From Sodalis-like endosymbiont of Proechinophthirus fluctus (GTDB lineage Bacteria > Pseudomonadota > Gammaproteobacteria > Enterobacterales > Enterobacteriaceae), in NCBI RefSeq assembly GCF_001602625.1, contig NZ_LECR01000015.1:46200-53587 (forward strand): a stretch of DNA of 7,388 nucleotides. Direction: 5' to 3'. The notes beneath the pieces were generated by a model. It had not been told where the DNA came from. It saw only the letters and a list, made by a program, of their open reading frames with translations, and made no database searches. The position numbers and the translations under genes are program-made. Below, piece after piece: positions 6,126 through 7,388 of this stretch (its first letter is position 1; every line of letters begins with the position of its first letter).

Positions 6126-6163
6126 GCCAATCGCTAAGATAATGGCCAATCGCTAAGATAATA
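6126..6163 (-). repeat. 19-bp tandem duplication in the transglutaminase-like pseudogene
   Basis: Two adjacent 19-bp units, 6126-6144 and 6145-6163, differ only at the last base. Both begin GCCAATCGCTAAGATAAT. The duplication adds 19 bases, which is not a multiple of three, just upstream of the conserved transglutaminase core and so contributes a frameshift. Confidence 0.93.
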
Positions 6164-6429
6164 GCAGTGCAGGTGCATTATCTCCGCCACTTGCGCGGCC
6201 GCGGGACGCCATTGAAGACTTTGTATCACCCGCCGTGCGTCACGCGGCAACTAATTGTTGCAAAGTAAGATTATATTGTGCCAAGGTTGTCCTTGCGCGC
6301 TAAGGGGGAGCTGCCAACTTGAAGATAAGGAATAATACGTACATAACCATTGGGCAATTCGTTGATGTAATTTTCATAGCGTGGCTTAACCAGCGTCACC
6401 TCAATCTTTTTCTTGTCCCACGTAGTCTT

Positions 6430-6472
6430 ACTGATCGGTTAATTGAGCTTGATAATACAATGACCGATCAGT
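6430..6472. repeat. 10-bp perfect inverted repeat with 23-nt loop
   Basis: ACTGATCGGT (6430-6439) is the exact reverse complement of ACCGATCAGT (6463-6472), separated by 23 bases that are mostly A/T. It lies inside the transglutaminase-like pseudogene and is not followed by a T tract in either direction, so it is not a classic terminator. Confidence 0.7.
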
Positions 6473-6991
6473 GGTATTAGGTCATCTGATACGCATCCAG
6501 CTGCTCGGCATCAGGGTGGAATGCCAGCTCGTGTCACATGGGGAAGATAGGGACAGCAGCATAGTGGTGCTTTACGATATAGCAGATGACAACATGCTTG
6601 CGTAAATGAGGAAACGCCAGCGAAGTCGTTTTATTACGCGAAAAAAACTAGGTAGGGATTTAGTCCGAATGTCGACCTTGGCCTTCATGGGCGGCTGCGC
6701 CGGTTCATCTGTGATACGTACGCTAGCGTCAAAGAGCGTGAACGTATCCTCTTCCGGATAACTGAAATAGCTGAAATCCATGCGCGATACCCTATAACGC
6801 CCGGCGGCGGTCAAAATTTGCACCGTGGCAGTGTAGCGGCAATCAACGATGCCATCAGAGTTGAAATGATATGCTTTCTTGATGCGGCTGGCGAGTTGGC
6901 ACTTTAGTGATCGATTTGGCGTTTGCCGTGTGGGCGGGGGTTTATGAGTATAAAGTGCAATAACTACGAAACAAAAGTTTCCCTTCATCAT

Positions 6992-7388
6992 TGAGTATCT
7001 TTATTTATTACTTTCTCATCCTGTAAATTAATGCCCCGAGCGGCCGCTATGCTGGCTATAGTATTGGCCTTGAGGGAAATAAATCATTAGCGTTTAATAA
7101 AAACTATATTATTTAATTTGAATTATTTTCTAATTGATTATTACCCGATGAGACGGCATACCAATAGCAATACCCAAGCGAACGATCGCCTGAAAGAGAA
7201 GCACAGGACGCGAAGCAATTATCCCCTGATATAGGCGGCGCACGACGTGAAGTCGCCGTCTCCTGAAATAGGCGGCTCAACTCCCAGTGTGAGAGAGAGG
7301 CAAGCATTGTTGTTTAAAAAGAAAAGATAGAGGCCACGGCTGCGCGGTATGCTGATTAGACGCCTGCGCAGAATAGCCGATCCCCGCT
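6992..7388. other. Unassigned AT-rich region upstream of the DUF3857 pseudogene
   Basis: The part at 6992-7145 is strongly AT-rich and lies immediately upstream of the pseudogene start, so it may be its former promoter region; no convincing -35/-10 pair was picked out. The remainder (7146-7388) has a minus-strand frame (7307-7113, starting MLASLSHWELSRLFQ) that I do not recognise and that lacks a clear ribosome binding site. A short direct repeat is noted at 7225-7279. Nothing else is supported. Confidence 0.35.
7225..7279. repeat. Imperfect 18-bp direct repeat, 37-bp period
   Basis: CCTGATATAGGCGGCGCA (7225-7242) and CCTGAAATAGGCGGCTCA (7262-7279) match at 16 of 18 positions, with starts 37 bp apart. 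Only two copies are present. It may be a small duplication that has diverged; no function is visible. Confidence 0.6.

Larger units (their letters stand above)
5384..6991 (-). pseudogene. Pseudogene of a DUF3857/transglutaminase-like exported protein
   Basis: The N-terminal part (6991-6572) has the DUF3857-type strand pattern KAYHFNSDGIVDCRYTATVQ, RVSRMDFSYF, EEDTFTLFDASVRI. A middle stretch contains PRYENYINELPNGYVRI. The transglutaminase-like core at 6130-5897 reads GYGDCIDLSVLMTAILREAG, ARSAMVERRLYY, NHVNVQAKI and KWLDLT, keeping a plausible Cys-His-Asp triad (GDC, NHV, WLD). Sequence continues after a TAA as YFYAPGYVTLAP, FTPEGKLIVDAIPVF, VEREEILPW and a C-terminal WDDFNRYLRER, then (shifted) LGELRKLL ending at 5384. 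A secretion signal is hinted in a shifted frame near the start. The 1.6-kb length is a little short for the family. Many frameshifts and stops, plus a 19-bp duplication, show it is dead. The biological role of this family is poorly known. The family call is from remembered motifs. Confidence 0.75.

Overview
The window is a decayed piece of an enterobacterial chromosome. Its gene order matches the Escherichia coli segment nagE <- -> nagB-nagA-nagC-nagD-asnB-metT-leuW-gln/met tRNAs. Every protein gene I recognise is broken by frameshifts, stop codons, large internal deletions or lost catalytic residues. The tRNA genes are mostly intact. This density of young pseudogenes, still easy to align by eye, fits a recently host-restricted insect symbiont of the Sodalis type. 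That placement is inference from gene order and decay pattern, not from a database search.

Layout. Positions 1-1034 (minus strand) are a nagE pseudogene, the GlcNAc PTS transporter, with most of its membrane domain deleted. Positions 1035-1371 are the former divergent nagE/nagB control region, now AT-rich. Positions 1372-2186 are a nagB pseudogene with a 36-bp perfect A/T palindrome in place of coding sequence. Positions 2203-4081 are a chain of fragments in the ancestral order: the 5' end of nagA, the middle of nagC, and the 3' two thirds of asnB. Two deletions joined them and removed most of nagA, both ends of nagC, all of nagD and the asnB glutaminase domain. The asnB remnant contains twelve copies of an 8-bp unit. 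Positions 4082-4517 hold nothing I recognise.

Positions 4518-5120 are the live part: a strong sigma70-type promoter with a GC-rich discriminator, a dead tRNA-Met, then intact tRNA-Leu(TAG), tRNA-Gln(TTG), tRNA-Met(CAT) and tRNA-Gln(CTG), closed by a rho-independent terminator. Positions 5384-6991 (minus strand) are a pseudogene for a DUF3857/transglutaminase-like protein, where E. coli would have ubiF. The last 0.4 kb is AT-rich and unassigned.

Together nagE, nagB, nagA, nagC and nagD would import GlcNAc as GlcNAc-6-P, deacetylate and deaminate it, and repress the regulon. All of that is lost here, as is AsnB-type asparagine synthesis from this locus. No new functional system is evident. The most interesting content is mutational: deletion-born gene fusions, a de novo octamer expansion whose length exactly explains the downstream reading frame, a long A/T palindrome, and several short tandem duplications.
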